From DATBHM01 sp963772375 (lineage in GTDB: Bacteria > Actinomycetota > UBA4738 > JACQTL01): 64,000 nt of DNA. The notes under the pieces were generated by a model, which was not told the DNA's origin, did no database searches, and saw only the letters and a list, made by a program, of their open reading frames with translations. Shown piece after piece: positions 63,736-64,000 of this stretch. Within the stretch, counting starts at the first letter, position 1, and each line of letters opens with the position of its first letter. The stretch spans positions 1,364,001 to 1,428,000 of the forward strand of contig CAVYXG010000005.1 in NCBI GenBank assembly GCA_963772375.1, in the 5' to 3' direction. The position numbers were made by a program, and so were the translations under genes.

Positions 63736-64000
63736 TCAACGTGAGGCGGGACGCTCTTCCACAAGCCAGGCGGTGCCCGGGTCACCGGCGCCTGTCGCCG
63801 TCCAGAACGGTTTGCTCGCGCAGAGGTTCTCGGAGACACGGCATTCGACGAGGGCGACCGTGTCAGGCGTGGGCTCGGTCATTACGAGGATGACGGGAGC
63901 GCCCGCGTCTGACCCTTTCCACAGCGTCTGGAACGCCCCGTCGACACCGGCTTCACCGCCGAGCTGTGAGGTCGTCCCCTGGAGCACGAACGTCGTCGGG
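63736..64000 (-). CDS. Partial gene at right edge, C-terminal fragment of unknown function
   Basis: The minus frame stays open to the window edge and ends at 63736. The visible 88 residues include QLGGEAGVDGAFQTLWKGSD, APVILVMTEPTPDTVALVEC and a C-terminal GTAWLVEERPASR. The start lies outside the window. The sequence looks protein-like but I do not recognise it. Confidence 0.5.
   Translation of the reverse strand, partial: PTTFVLQGTTSQLGGEAGVDGAFQTLWKGSDAGAPVILVMTEPTPDTVALVECRVSENLCASKPFWTATGAGDPGTAWLVEERPASR

Overview
The window is one continuous high-GC (roughly 70%) bacterial chromosome segment that is almost fully coding. Several features point to Actinomycetota, probably a lineage outside the well-studied genera. 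They are a dnaK-grpE-dnaJ-hspR heat-shock operon with clpB, a zinc-type bS18, an F420-type LLM oxidoreductase, an EtfD-like iron-sulfur membrane protein, and frequent GTG starts with ATGA/GTGA overlaps. The lineage cannot be fixed more closely by reading alone.

Layout. 1-3807 (minus): an operon of TasA/CalY-type secreted proteins, a SipW-type signal peptidase and a streptogramin-lyase-like beta-propeller that carries the same signal motif, with an orphan NarL-type regulator upstream. 4945-8935: aldehyde dehydrogenase with its DUF779 partner, panB, a DedA protein and a lipoprotein. 9118-16970 (mostly plus): rpsF-ssb-rpsR-rplI, a P450, a metallo-beta-lactamase-fold protein, a polytopic membrane protein, dnaB and nth. 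16971-19081: a gene-poor stretch with two disrupted genes, one tiny membrane ORF and tRNA-Gly(CCC). 19177-24485: trpD, a subtilase with an 18-copy Trp pentad tail, and a membrane histidine kinase. 24492-36569 (minus): sensor kinase, response regulator, 1359-aa HEAT-repeat protein, PelF-like glycosyltransferase with HEAT tail, polytopic membrane protein and UDP-glucose dehydrogenase, read as a surface-polysaccharide system. 36950-39043: EtfD-like oxidoreductase. 39304-46686: the heat-shock operon through clpB.

46759-52690 (minus): a compact eight-gene operon (Nif11-like protein, sulfotransferase, Asp/Asn hydroxylase, two DUF6916-like proteins, phage-tail-collar protein, GNAT, and a secreted P-domain/DUF11/calcium-repeat protein). 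This is the best candidate for an undescribed system. 52822-64000: a conserved hypothetical, LLM oxidoreductase, LemA pair, decayed HD/LuxR gene, secreted propeller, MFS transporter, metallo-hydrolase, zinc-ribbon pair, a toxin-antitoxin-like pair and a partial gene at the right edge.

Together the accessory regions are dominated by cell-surface functions: matrix-like fibres, polysaccharide, a modified secreted adhesin and regulated proteolysis. Three disrupted genes are present. Two of them break at G or C homopolymers, so sequencing or assembly error must be excluded there. All family names come from reading the translations, without database searches.
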